In this document: one piece after another, positions 44,127 to 52,353 of the stretch
Numbering within the stretch: position 1 is the first letter of the stretch
Layout of the letters: every line of letters starts with the position of its first letter
Source of the DNA: Lentzea atacamensis
Lineage (GTDB): Bacteria > Actinomycetota > Actinomycetes > Mycobacteriales > Pseudonocardiaceae
Assembly: GCF_003269295.1 (NCBI RefSeq)
Contig: NZ_QLTT01000003.1
Location: forward strand, 372,001 to 436,000
Direction of reading: 5' to 3'
Length of the DNA stretch: 64,000 bases
Program-made: the position numbers and the translations under genes
Notes under the pieces: generated by a model
What the model saw: the letters and a program-made list of their open reading frames with translations, nothing else
Databases searched by the model: none
What the model was told of the DNA's origin: nothing

Positions 44127-44605
44127 GCGTTTGGCCGCTGTGGTTCCCTCTGTGGCCGCGTCGGCCATCGTTCGCCCCTCTTCAGTGCGGGATGTGGCAC
44201 ACCGTCATGTCGCCTCGGCCCCGAGCTCCTCGGCGACCGCGGTGAGGTACCGCAGGATGATGGGCGCGATCGTCGCGGACGTGCTGCGGTTGGTCGTGCC
44301 GGCGGTGGCCTGCGCCGGGTCGGCGGACATCGCACCCATCCTCTGGTCATCCAGGGACAGAACGCAGATCGTGCCCGTCACCCGATGGCCGGAACAGCCG
44401 TACCGCTGTCGTCGGCGGTTGTTCGTGAAGTCTCGGAATCCTTTTGGCAGGCATCGGAAGAAGTTCACCGATCGGCGGTGGCGCCGTCTCGCCGATCTTC
44501 GTTGCTTTGTGTACACGGTGTTGTCATGTCCATGATATATGAAAGCTTCTCGTGTTGTTCTAACGTCGCGGCGTCGTGCTCGAACTCGAGTCAGGAGCCG
44601 TGCAG
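44127..44605. other. Gene-poor stretch with a possible gene remnant
   Basis: About 480 bases without a confident gene. On the minus strand, 44205 to about 44340 reads as a plausible C-terminal end (MSADPAQATAGTTNRSTSAT, then IAPIILRYLTAVAEELGAEA) that could be a remnant of a lost gene, but upstream the frame becomes Arg-rich and unconvincing. The last ~100 bases are AT-rich (for example CATGATATATGAAAGC) and probably hold the promoter of the next gene. AGGAG at 44593-44597 is its ribosome site. Confidence 0.35.
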
Positions 44606-45931
44606 GTGGTCCGGTTGACCAGATTTGTCGCTGTTGCTGCTTTGTGGGCCACATGCGGGCTGACCGCGGCCGCAGTCCCGGCCTCGGCCGCACCGCCGTC
44701 CAGCGGGACGTTCTCCGTGCTGAGCCTCAACGTGGCCGGACTGCCGGAAGGGCTGTCCAGCGGCAATCCGCAGGCGAACACGCCGATCATCGGCCAGCGG
44801 ATCAGGCCGTACGACATCGTGCACGTGCAGGAGGACTTCAACTACCACGCGTCGCTCTACGCCAACAACACGCACCCGTTCCGCACACCCACCAGCGGCG
44901 GTGTCCCGTTCGGCGACGGGCTCAACACGCTGGCCAACCACCCGTACTCCGACCTCACCCGCGACAAGTGGGACAAGTGCAACGGCACGGACTGCTTGAC
45001 CCCCAAGGGGTTCACGTGGTCGCGGATCCGGATCGCCGAGGGCGTGCTGATCGACTTCTACAACGTGCACTCGAACGCGGGTGACAACGAGGCCGACCTG
45101 GCCGCCAGGCGGGCCAACATCAGCGAGCTGTCCCGGTTCATCACCGCCAACTCGGCGGGCAACGCGGTGGTGGTCGCCGGCGACACCAACACCCGCTACA
45201 CCCGCACCGGCGACAACATCCGGGAGCTGGTCTCCGCCAACGGGCTGACCGACGCCTGGGTGCAGGAGGAACGGGGCGGTGTGCCGCCGGCCGCCGGCAG
45301 CCCGACAGTAGGCTGCAACGATCAGAACGTCAGCGACGCCTGCGAGGTCGTCGACAAGATCCTCTTCCGCGGGAACAGGTACATCACGCTGGATCTGACC
45401 CGGTACGGCAACGAGAACGCTGCCTTCCGCACGGCCGACAACAAGATGCTGTCCGACCACTACCCGATCGCGGCGGACTTCCGATGGACGCTGAACCCCG
45501 CCCTGTCGCTCAGCGACGCGTGGGGCGGACCGCACGGCAGCCCGTTCACCGATGTCGCCACGGTTCCGCTGGCGCAGCGGGTCACCGCCGTCAGCCTCCG
45601 CGCGGGCTCACGCGTCGACCAGGTCGGGATCACGCTCGCTGACGGCACTGCGTACAGCCACGGCGGTGGCGGGGGAACGGCGCAACAGCTGACGTTGTCA
45701 CCGGGTGAGCACCTGACGTCGGTGACCCTCCACTCCGGACAGTACAACGGGCACACCAGGATCTTCTTCGCCCGCTTCACGACGAACACCGGCCGGACGC
45801 TGTCCGGTGGCACTGAGACGCCGAACGCGGTCACGTACACCGCGCCCGCCGGTTTCCAGATCGCCGGTTTCCACGGGCGCTCCGGCAACGAGGTCGACTC
45901 GCTCGGCGTCGTCTTCACCAGGGTCGCGTGA
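44606..45931 (+). CDS. Secreted endonuclease/exonuclease/phosphatase-fold protein with jacalin-like lectin domain
   Basis: 441 residues. A signal peptide (cleavage after AVPASA, residue ~28) precedes an EEP-superfamily domain (~30-300). Its active-site pattern is present: SLNVAGL (Asn), VQEDFNY (Glu), VVAGDTNTRY (Asp and Asn) and SDHYPI (Asp-His). Such domains hydrolyse phosphodiesters in DNA, sphingomyelin or inositol phosphates. The C-terminal ~130 residues look like a jacalin-type lectin fold (AWGGPHGSPFTDV ... IAGFHGRSGNEVDSLGVVF), which would bind sugars. I chose the GTG at 44606, 8 bases after AGGAG; the GTG at 44600 is too close. The stop overlaps the next ATG (TGATG), so it is coupled to the PHP-domain gene. 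The substrate is unknown. Confidence 0.82.
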   Translation: MVRLTRFVAVAALWATCGLTAAAVPASAAPPSSGTFSVLSLNVAGLPEGLSSGNPQANTPIIGQRIRPYDIVHVQEDFNYHASLYANNTHPFRTPTSGGVPFGDGLNTLANHPYSDLTRDKWDKCNGTDCLTPKGFTWSRIRIAEGVLIDFYNVHSNAGDNEADLAARRANISELSRFITANSAGNAVVVAGDTNTRYTRTGDNIRELVSANGLTDAWVQEERGGVPPAAGSPTVGCNDQNVSDACEVVDKILFRGNRYITLDLTRYGNENAAFRTADNKMLSDHYPIAADFRWTLNPALSLSDAWGGPHGSPFTDVATVPLAQRVTAVSLRAGSRVDQVGITLADGTAYSHGGGGGTAQQLTLSPGEHLTSVTLHSGQYNGHTRIFFARFTTNTGRTLSGGTETPNAVTYTAPAGFQIAGFHGRSGNEVDSLGVVFTRVA

Positions 45932-47532
45932 TGGCGGGGCAGACCGATCGGCGCGGGTTCCTGATCGGCACCGGGCTCGTGGCCGGTGCGGCGCTCGGCA
46001 GCAGCCCCGCCCGGGCGCACGCCGAGCGCGACGGCTACACGTGGCTCGCCGGTGACCACCACATCCACAGCCAGTACAGCAACGACGCCATGTACCCGGT
46101 GGCGACGCAGGTCGAGCGCGCGGCGCGGCACGGCCTGAGCTGGTTGACGATCACCGACCACGGCAACGTCCCGTTCGCGAAGTACAGCGTCGCGCCGTTG
46201 GTGGCCGACATCGTGGCGGCGCGGCAGAAGTACGAGGACATGCTGGTGTTCACCGGGCTGGAGTGGAACATCCCGGCCGGTGAGCACACCACGCTGATGC
46301 TCGCACCAGGCCGGAACGAGGGCAGCCTGCTGCAGGAGTTCGTCACCCGGTTCGACGCGCGGGTGAACGGCACCCGCGACGGCACCCCCGCCAACGAGGC
46401 GATCGCGGTGCAGGCGTTGAAGTTCCTGCGGGACGCGGTGGCGACCGGCAGGATCGCCGACGCGCTCGTGCTGCCCAACCACCCGTCCCGGCTGGGCATC
46501 AACTCACCGATGGAGACCCGTACCTGGCGTGACACCGCGCCCGGCATCGTGATCGGCATGGAGGGCGCGCCCGGCCATCAGGCGGCCGGCCTGCCCGCAC
46601 CGGGTATGGCGCGCGGCCGCGGGTTGTACGACTCGGCGCCGGGCAAGTTCTCCTTCCCCGGTTACCCGGCCGAGAGCTACCGCACGTGGGGTGGCTTCGA
46701 CTGGACGACCGCCACGGTGGGCGGCTTCTGGGACAGCCTGCTCGCCGAGGGCAAACCGTGGTGGATCACCACCACCTCGGACGGCCACCAGGGCTGCGGG
46801 GACTGGATGAAGAACCCGGTGGACCGCCTCGACCAGCAGGGCTACGACGACATCCCGTACGACAGCGCCGGGCGGACGTTCACCAGCACCGGCCGCTTCC
46901 CGGACCCGGTCAACGCGGGCCGCCCGATCGTCGAGTACAGCTCGTTCCCGCCCGGCGCCTACAACAAGACCTGGGTCGGCGTCACCGGCCGCGGACACCG
47001 CGAGGTGATGCGGGCGATGCGGGCCGGCCGGATGTGGGTCTGCTTCGGCGATCTCGTGGCGGGTCTCGACGTGCGGCTGCGCCCGCGCGGGTCGCGCGGG
47101 CCGGGGGTGTCGATGGGCGGCACGCTGCGCGCCTGCCGAGGCGACGTGGTCGAGGTGGTGGTCCGGATCGACCTGGCAGACCGCCCGAACTTCGCGGGTT
47201 TCGTGCCGAAGCTGGCGCGCGTCGACCTTATCGTCGGCGCGGTCACCGGCCCCGCCACCGACCCGTCATTGCTGCGCGCCCCGCAGACGAAGGTCGCGAG
47301 GTCGTGGGACGTCCGGGAACGTTCCGGCACCGTCGAGCTGGTCCACCGGATCACCGTCGACGGACCGTTCTACGTGCGGGTCAGGGGCACCGACGGCAAG
47401 CGCGTCGCACCCGGTTACCACGGCGCGGACGTGGATCCGGCCGGTCCGGCGATCGACGTCGCAGGCAAGTCGGACCCGTGGGAAGACCTGTGGTGCTACT
47501 CGAATCCGGTCTTCGCCGCGGTCCAGCGCTGA
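45931..47532 (+). CDS. Tat-exported PHP-domain metallo-phosphoesterase-like protein
   Basis: 533 residues. The N-terminus has a twin-arginine signal (TDRRGFLIGTGLVAGAALG). The following domain carries PHP-type metal motifs: GDHHIHSQYSND, TITDHGNVPF, FTGLEWNIPAGEH, LPNHPSRLG and, much later, TTSDGHQGCGDW. PHP enzymes are metal-dependent phosphoesterases (histidinol phosphatase, polymerase-associated). An exported, Tat-dependent version acting on extracellular phosphate esters or nucleic acid is unusual. The C-terminal ~150 residues form a beta-rich region (VEVVVRIDLADRPNFAGFVP). ATG 45931 overlaps the preceding TGA; GTG 45928 is equally possible. Coupling to the EEP/lectin gene suggests a shared task, perhaps phosphate scavenging (inference). 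Confidence 0.8.
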   Translation: MAGQTDRRGFLIGTGLVAGAALGSSPARAHAERDGYTWLAGDHHIHSQYSNDAMYPVATQVERAARHGLSWLTITDHGNVPFAKYSVAPLVADIVAARQKYEDMLVFTGLEWNIPAGEHTTLMLAPGRNEGSLLQEFVTRFDARVNGTRDGTPANEAIAVQALKFLRDAVATGRIADALVLPNHPSRLGINSPMETRTWRDTAPGIVIGMEGAPGHQAAGLPAPGMARGRGLYDSAPGKFSFPGYPAESYRTWGGFDWTTATVGGFWDSLLAEGKPWWITTTSDGHQGCGDWMKNPVDRLDQQGYDDIPYDSAGRTFTSTGRFPDPVNAGRPIVEYSSFPPGAYNKTWVGVTGRGHREVMRAMRAGRMWVCFGDLVAGLDVRLRPRGSRGPGVSMGGTLRACRGDVVEVVVRIDLADRPNFAGFVPKLARVDLIVGAVTGPATDPSLLRAPQTKVARSWDVRERSGTVELVHRITVDGPFYVRVRGTDGKRVAPGYHGADVDPAGPAIDVAGKSDPWEDLWCYSNPVFAAVQR

Positions 47533-47538
47533 GCAGGC

Positions 47539-47581
47539 GACGGGTACCGCGCCGGGGGAGTGGTGTGGCGCGGTACCCGTC
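47539..47581. terminator. Bidirectional hairpin terminator
   Basis: A perfect 15-bp stem (GACGGGTACCGCGCC / GGCGCGGTACCCGTC, 13-base loop) lies 6 bases after the PHP-gene stop and between convergent genes, so it can stop transcription from both sides. Confidence 0.85.
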
Positions 47582-47622
47582 TGTGCCGCGGGCGGGATCA
47601 GGGGTTTCCGGTCCTGCGGCGG

Positions 47623-48732
47623 TCAGCCACGCGCGTGCCCGATGAGCGGGAGCCGCAGCCGCAGCTGGTACCCGCCGTCCGGTGTCGGTCCCGTGTGGAG
47701 CTTCCCCTTGAGCAGCGTTGCTCGCTCCTGCAGCCCGACGAGCCCGTGCCGTGCGCTGGGCAGCGCGAGATGCGGCCTGGTGGGCGGGGTGTTGGTCACG
47801 GTGACGGTCAGGTCGGTGTCGTCGTGGCTGATGTCGATGGTGGCGCTGGCGCCGGGTGCGTGCTTGCGCACATTGGTCAACGCCTCCTGGATGGTGCGGT
47901 AGATGGCGCGCTGCACAGGCGGCTCGAGGCCGTCCGGGGCGTCGCTGACCAGTCGTGCGTCGATCGCGCTGTTGTCGATGAGCCGTGCCAGGTCGGTGAG
48001 TGTGGGCTGTGGGGTGAGCTCCGTGGCCGGTGTGCCGGAGGCGCGCAGGAGGTTCACCATGTGGCGCAGTTCGTCGAGGGTGTTGACCGACAGCTGGCGG
48101 ACGTTCTCGGCTGCTTGTCTGGCGGTGGGGTCCGTGGTGCTGACCTTGAGCGCTCCTGCTTGTACGGCGATCAGGCTCACCTGGTGGGAGACGACGTCGT
48201 GCATCTCGCGGGCGAGCTGGTTGCGTTCTCTGGCCAGGATGGCCTCGGCGTCGAGGCGCCGTTCGTGTTCTCGTGCTTGTTCGACCTCGTCGAGCTTCAG
48301 CGCCAGTTCGCGCTGGCTGCGCAGGAACTGGCCGAGCAGGATCGGGGCAGCCGCCGGCATCGTGAAGTAGATGAGGCCGAGCATCGCGTCGGTGTCCCAG
48401 AACTGCGGCGCGACCTCGACCAGCGGGAAAGCGGCGATCCCCGCCGCGACCAGCCAGCAGGCCGTGAGCAGCCACCAGCTGCGATACCGGGAGGACACCG
48501 TGTAGAGGGCGACGAGCGTCGCCACGATCGCGCCGGGGAACACTACCGCGGGCAGGGTGGCCACCAGGGCGGGGACCGGCCAGCGGTCGCGCACCAGGAT
48601 CGCGAGCACGGCGAGCACCACCGTGGCGGTCGCGACCGGCGACGGTTCGGGGATCACGTTCAGCAGTGCCTCGGCCGCGGCGATCAGGATCACCAGGGAG
48701 TCGATGAGCCTGGGCGGAACCTTCGGAGTCAT
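47623..48732 (-). CDS. Two-component sensor histidine kinase (NarL/DesK type)
   Basis: 369 residues. About four membrane segments occupy the first ~140 residues with little extracellular sequence, so it may sense membrane state or a membrane-soluble signal. A HisKA_3 dimerisation domain follows with the phosphorylated His in LAREMHDVVSHQ. The HATPase_c domain has an N-box EALTNVRKHA and a C-terminal G-box-like HGLVGLQERATLLKG. Its ATG overlaps the response-regulator stop by 4 bases on the minus strand, so the pair is coupled. No target gene is evident. Confidence 0.93.
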   Translation of the reverse strand: MTPKVPPRLIDSLVILIAAAEALLNVIPEPSPVATATVVLAVLAILVRDRWPVPALVATLPAVVFPGAIVATLVALYTVSSRYRSWWLLTACWLVAAGIAAFPLVEVAPQFWDTDAMLGLIYFTMPAAAPILLGQFLRSQRELALKLDEVEQAREHERRLDAEAILARERNQLAREMHDVVSHQVSLIAVQAGALKVSTTDPTARQAAENVRQLSVNTLDELRHMVNLLRASGTPATELTPQPTLTDLARLIDNSAIDARLVSDAPDGLEPPVQRAIYRTIQEALTNVRKHAPGASATIDISHDDTDLTVTVTNTPPTRPHLALPSARHGLVGLQERATLLKGKLHTGPTPDGGYQLRLRLPLIGHARG

Positions 48733-49382
48733 GCCCGCCCGTCCTCGAGCAGTCCCGCGCGCTGGGCGACCAGCGCCGCCTGGACCCTGCTGCCGACGCG
48801 GAGTTTGGTGAGGATGGCGCTGACGTGGTCCTTCACCGTGCCGACGCTGACGTGGATGCGGGATCCGATGTCGGTGTTGGACAGTCCCTCTGCGATCAGC
48901 ACGAGCACCGCGCGTTCGCGTTCGGTCAGCGAGCCGACCTGTTGGGAGGCTTCGGAGCCAGCGCCGGAGCCGAGGTAGCCGTCGACGACCGTGCGGGTGA
49001 CCTTGGGGGAGAGCACCACGCCGCCGCTGGCGACGGTGCGGACCATCTGGGCGAGCTGTTCGGGGCCGGTGTCCTTGAGGATGAACCCGGCCGCGCCCGA
49101 TCGCAGGGCCGTGGCGATGTACTCGTCGGAGTCGAACGTGGTGAGCATGGCGACGACGGGCGGGGATTTCAGGCCCTGCAACTGGCGGAGGACGGTGAGC
49201 CCGTCCACGTCCGGCATCCGGATGTCGAGCAGCACGACATCGGGCTGGTGCAGGCTCACCTCGCGCACGGCCTGCGCACCGGTCGGCGTCGCCACGACCT
49301 CGATGTCCCCTGCCGCCTGGAGGATGAGACGGAAACCGGTCCGCACCAGCTCCTCGTCGTCCACGACGACAACCCGGATCAT
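48729..49382 (-). CDS. NarL/FixJ-family response regulator
   Basis: 217 residues. The receiver domain begins MIRVVVVDDEELVRTGF, with the acidic pair and the phospho-acceptor Asp in VVLLDIRMPDVDG (near residue 53) and the conserved Lys in FILKDTG. A GerE-type LuxR HTH (LSNTDIGSRIHVSVGTVKDH) lies at the C-terminus. It is the first gene of the kinase/regulator pair; the kinase start overlaps its stop. The regulator's own promoter must lie in the divergent region 49383-49749, which contains several inverted repeats that could be its binding sites. Confidence 0.94.
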   Translation of the reverse strand: MIRVVVVDDEELVRTGFRLILQAAGDIEVVATPTGAQAVREVSLHQPDVVLLDIRMPDVDGLTVLRQLQGLKSPPVVAMLTTFDSDEYIATALRSGAAGFILKDTGPEQLAQMVRTVASGGVVLSPKVTRTVVDGYLGSGAGSEASQQVGSLTERERAVLVLIAEGLSNTDIGSRIHVSVGTVKDHVSAILTKLRVGSRVQAALVAQRAGLLEDGRA

Positions 49383-49565
49383 GTCACGCTCCTCAGTGGA
49401 TGCCGCACGCGCTCAGTCTGGCCAACACCGCTGCGGGACTGCCATCCGGAACCTGGCAGGCAGCGTCCGCCGACTGGCCGGTTCTCACCATCCGGGCGGC
49501 GGGGGTCAGCCTACGGTAGTTAAACCTTCAACTACATGTCGGAGAGCAAGCAACCGGCTTCGCTG

Positions 49566-49590
49566 CCGTTCGACGACAACTGTCGAACGG
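49566..49590. promoter_or_regulatory. Inverted repeat CCGTTCGAC / GTCGAACGG
   Basis: A perfect 9-bp stem with a 7-base loop. It contains the GTCGAAC half-site that also recurs upstream of the LacI gene at 19855, so it may be an operator or an RNA hairpin. Confidence 0.45.
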
Positions 49591-49642
49591 CATCGACTTC
49601 ATTTTCGACGAGCTTCGACGCGCTGCTGAGGATTTGGGCGAA

Positions 49643-49661
49643 AACGTTGTGGCACAACGTT
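49643..49661. promoter_or_regulatory. Perfect 19-bp palindrome AACGTTGTGGCACAACGTT
   Basis: Two 9-base arms around one central base, about 90 bases before the CE2 start codon. Length and symmetry are those of a dimeric repressor site. The sequence differs from the AAGCGCTT and GGGAGCGCTCCC operators elsewhere in the window, so a different regulator would bind it. Confidence 0.6.
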
Positions 49662-49749
49662 CTTCACGGTGTCGCGCAAGTGGGCTACCGTCCCGTTGAG
49701 AACGTTTCCAGGAACGCGAAAGTCCACAGTGGACAAGAGGGAGCCGAGG

Positions 49750-51165
49750 GTGCACCGGTCAACGACGACGGCAGCTGCCGTCCTCGCCGCCGCGCTGACG
49801 GCGGTTGTCACGTTCAGCGGCGCGCCCGAGGCGGAAGCCGCCACCGGGTGCCGGGTCGACTACAGGGTGACCGACGAGTGGCAGGGAGGCTTCATCGCCT
49901 CCGTGGACGTCACGAACCTCGGCGACGCGGTCACCGGCTGGCAGCTGACCTGGTCGTACGGCGGCGGCCAGACGGTCACGCAGATCTGGAACGGGACGGT
50001 GCGCCAGTCCGGCGCCCAGGTCGCCGTCGACAACGTCAGCTACAACGGCTCTCTCGGCACCGGTGCGACCGCGGGCTTCGGCTTCGTCGCGAACGGCCCG
50101 ACCACCCCGGTTCCGGCGAGCTTCGCACTGAACGGCACGGCGTGCACGGGTTCGGCGCCGGCACCGGACGTCCTGGCCCAGGCGCACACCGCCGGCCGGG
50201 TCACGAAGTCCGGTCAGTACTCCTGGCCGGGCATCTACTTCGAGGGCAGGTTCCGCGGCACCGGTGTCGGGATCGCGCTCAACGACTCGGTCAACGAGTT
50301 CGACGTGCAGATCGACGGGCGAACCGTCGCCACGCTGCTGAAGCCGGGCAGGACCACGCACTGGGTGAACAACCTCAGCAACGCCGAGCACACCGTCCGG
50401 CTGGTCAAGCGAACCGAAAGCCCGTGGACGACGGCAGGGGAGTTCGGCGGGTTCGTCGCAGCGAGCGGCGGCGAGATCCTCACCAAGCCCGCGGCGCGGA
50501 CCCGGCAGATCGAGTTCATCGGCGACTCGCTGACCGCGGGCTACGGAAACCTGTCCACGACCCGCGACTGCTCGGCCAACGGCGGCGTCGACCGCAACAC
50601 CAACACCGACCTGAGCTTCGGTGCGCTCACCGCCCGTTCGCTCAACGCCGACTACCAGGTCAACGCCTTCTCCGGCCGTGGCATGGTCCGCAACTACAAC
50701 GGCGGTCAGGCGGGCACGAGCTACCGCACCTACTACGACAGGGCGTTGCTCAACGTCGACGGTGACGTGTGGCAGAACCCCGGCACGTGGCACCCGCAGC
50801 TGGTCGTGGTCGGCCTGGGCACCAACGACTTCTCCACCGCGCTCAACCCCGGCGAGCAGTGGCCGACCCAGCAGAGCCTCGTCACCGCCTACAAGGCCGC
50901 CTACCAGGAGTTCCTGAACAAGCTGAGGACTCGTTACGGCTCAGGCACGACGATCCTCGTGGGCGTGCCGCAGGCGTCGGGGACGTTCGCCGACGCGGCC
51001 CGTCAGGTCGTGGAGGAACGGGGCGACAGCCGGATCCGCTACTGGAACTTCGGCGACCTCGCGCTGGACATGGTCGGCTGCGACTGGCACTTCTCGCAGC
51101 GCGACCACCAGCTCATCTCCGGACGGCTCGGCAACGTCATCGCAGGGTTGAACCTGGCCTGGTGA
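49750..51165 (+). CDS. Secreted CBM2-CE2 carbohydrate esterase
   Basis: 471 residues. A signal peptide (cleavage after PEAEA, residue ~30) precedes CBM2 (GCRVDYRVTDEWQGGF ... ALNGTACTG, ~32-135), a CE2 N-terminal jelly-roll (~150-245, GRVTKSGQYSWPGIYFEGRF) and an SGNH hydrolase domain. The SGNH domain has the nucleophile Ser in IEFIGDSLTAGYGN, the oxyanion residues GLGTNDF and the catalytic His in CDWHFSQRDHQ. CE2 enzymes remove acetyl groups from xylan or mannan outside the cell; the CBM2 would hold it on cellulose. I chose the GTG at 49750, 6 bases after GAGGGAG. It is convergent with the expansin gene, with only 6 bases between stop codons. Confidence 0.9.
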   Translation: MHRSTTTAAAVLAAALTAVVTFSGAPEAEAATGCRVDYRVTDEWQGGFIASVDVTNLGDAVTGWQLTWSYGGGQTVTQIWNGTVRQSGAQVAVDNVSYNGSLGTGATAGFGFVANGPTTPVPASFALNGTACTGSAPAPDVLAQAHTAGRVTKSGQYSWPGIYFEGRFRGTGVGIALNDSVNEFDVQIDGRTVATLLKPGRTTHWVNNLSNAEHTVRLVKRTESPWTTAGEFGGFVAASGGEILTKPAARTRQIEFIGDSLTAGYGNLSTTRDCSANGGVDRNTNTDLSFGALTARSLNADYQVNAFSGRGMVRNYNGGQAGTSYRTYYDRALLNVDGDVWQNPGTWHPQLVVVGLGTNDFSTALNPGEQWPTQQSLVTAYKAAYQEFLNKLRTRYGSGTTILVGVPQASGTFADAARQVVEERGDSRIRYWNFGDLALDMVGCDWHFSQRDHQLISGRLGNVIAGLNLAW

Positions 51166-51171
51166 ACCGCG

Positions 51172-52014
51172 TCAGTGCCCGGCGAACTGCAGGCTGGTGG
51201 CCTGCAGTTCGCCGGGCTTGACGGGCAGGGGGTCGACGAGCAGTCGCTCGCCGTAGATGTCGGTGACCGCGATGGCGCCGCCGCAGCCGGCCCCCTTCTC
51301 GGACAGGAAGTAGTTGTACTCGGTGCGGCCGAGCGCCTGCCACTTCCCACCCACCTGGACTTCCAGCCTTGCCACCGGATTGCGGTGGTCGACGACCTGG
51401 ATGCCGCACCACCACTGGCTGGAGCCGGTCTTGTAGCGCACGGAGATGTTCTTCGTCAGCGGCGGGCTCACCAGCGTCCAGGTGATCGGGATCTCGCCCG
51501 TGACGGGCGGCGCCAGCATGGCGAACGCCTCCGCGCTCAGATCGAGCTGCCCCACCCGGCACGGCGCCGGGCACAGGTTGGTGATTCGCACCGTGATGCT
51601 CTTGCCGTTGTTCGCGCGCACGAGGACGTAGGCGCCGCAGGCCTGTGAGTTCTCGTAGTCGGACCAGTTCATCGCGGCGGTCAGCGGATCGGGGCCGGGG
51701 TCGTACGAGCACGCGCCGCCGCCGTCGGAGTCGTAGAACGTCGCCACGCCGGTGCGCTGAGTCCCCGGCTTGATCTTCCCGGCCAGCGGGGTGCCGGCGG
51801 GCGTGGACGGGGCCGTGGTGGTCGTGGTTGTGGTCGTGGGTGCCGATGTCGCGCTCGGCATCGACGTCGCCTCTCCCACCGAGGGTGGACTGGTCGTCAC
51901 GGCGGCGGCGACGGCATCACCCGGGATGCCTTGCGGATCGCGCAACGCGATCGCGCCGGCTCCGGCCACCACGAGCAACGCGAGCACTGCGGCCAGCGGC
52001 CACCTTCTTGACAA
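51172..52014 (-). CDS. Bacterial expansin-like protein (EXLX: DPBB plus CBM63)
   Basis: About 280 residues. An N-terminal membrane/signal segment (RRWPLAAVLALLVVAGAGAIA) and a Pro/Thr-rich linker with a Thr run lead to a double-psi beta-barrel: TGVATFYDSDGGGACSYDP, ENSQACGAYV, then RVGQLDLSAEAFAML with the essential Asp. The CBM63 domain follows, with aromatic binding residues SSQWWCGIQVVDHRNPV and TEYNYFLSE. Expansins loosen cellulose networks without cutting them and help cellulases. I chose the TTG at 52014 with AGGGG 5 bases upstream; a TTG at 52035 is an alternative. The gene is divergent from GH48 across a region with two CebR-type operators. Its last codons form one side of a long hairpin. 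Confidence 0.85.
   Translation of the reverse strand: MSRRWPLAAVLALLVVAGAGAIALRDPQGIPGDAVAAAVTTSPPSVGEATSMPSATSAPTTTTTTTTAPSTPAGTPLAGKIKPGTQRTGVATFYDSDGGGACSYDPGPDPLTAAMNWSDYENSQACGAYVLVRANNGKSITVRITNLCPAPCRVGQLDLSAEAFAMLAPPVTGEIPITWTLVSPPLTKNISVRYKTGSSQWWCGIQVVDHRNPVARLEVQVGGKWQALGRTEYNYFLSEKGAGCGGAIAVTDIYGERLLVDPLPVKPGELQATSLQFAGH
51178..51216. terminator. 16-bp hairpin inside the 3' end of the expansin coding sequence
   Basis: CCCGGCGAACTGCAGG and CCTGCAGTTCGCCGGG pair perfectly around a 7-base loop. The hairpin starts 12 bases after the CE2 stop on the plus strand, where a terminator is expected, yet it also encodes the expansin C-terminus (PGELQATSLQFAG) on the minus strand. Confidence 0.75.
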
Positions 52015-52177
52015 CTCAACCCCTGGACAAGACAAGACGTTGACAACGACCGGCGCATCCTAGTCGTAAGACTCCGCATCATCGAGCCGGGCTTTCGGCT
52101 CGTGGCAACGAAATCTCGTTCTTTTCCGAATATTTCCCGCGTGCTTCGGAAGCGTGGCAAGGGGCCAATCTGCTATC

Positions 52178-52191
52178 TGGGAGCGTTCCCA
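52178..52191. promoter_or_regulatory. CebR-type operator (one mismatch), TGGGAGCGTTCCCA
   Basis: Matches the Streptomyces CebR consensus TGGGAGCGCTCCCA except for one base. It is placed between the divergent expansin and GH48 genes, nearer the expansin start (164 bases). It suggests cello-oligosaccharide-controlled repression. Confidence 0.7.
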
Positions 52192-52339
52192 GGATTCCAC
52201 TCGAAGGGAGCAGTAAGAGGGGCTGGTGGACGAATGGTTGTTGCACTGAACCGCCCAAAGTGCTGGGACCAAAGGGGTAGCGGTGACTACACCGGTCCCC
52301 GGTTGGCCGATATGACCCACGTTACAGTGCCGTGAACTC

Positions 52340-52353
52340 TGGGAGCGCTCCCA
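52340..52353. promoter_or_regulatory. CebR-type operator, perfect TGGGAGCGCTCCCA
   Basis: A perfect palindrome, 16 bp when the flanking C/G pair is counted (52339-52354), 20 bases before the GH48 start codon. It is identical to the known CebR box of Streptomyces cellulase genes, in which cellobiose or cellotriose releases the repressor. No cebR gene is in the window. Confidence 0.85.

Larger units (their letters stand above)
49383..49749. promoter_or_regulatory. Divergent control region between response regulator and CE2 esterase
   Basis: About 367 bases without a gene, with at least three perfect inverted repeats: GTAGTT/AACTAC (49516-49535), CCGTTCGAC/GTCGAACGG (49566-49590) and the 19-bp palindrome at 49643-49661. 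A further AACGTT core lies near 49700 (GAGAACGTTTCC). GAGGGAG at 49737-49743 is the ribosome site for the CE2 gene, 6 bases before its GTG. The density of dyads suggests multi-regulator control. Confidence 0.5.

Noticed and set aside
44205..44693. Minus-strand frame as a full gene
   Set aside because: Only the C-terminal third looks protein-like; it overlaps the start of the EEP gene and lacks a ribosome site. Kept only as a possible remnant.
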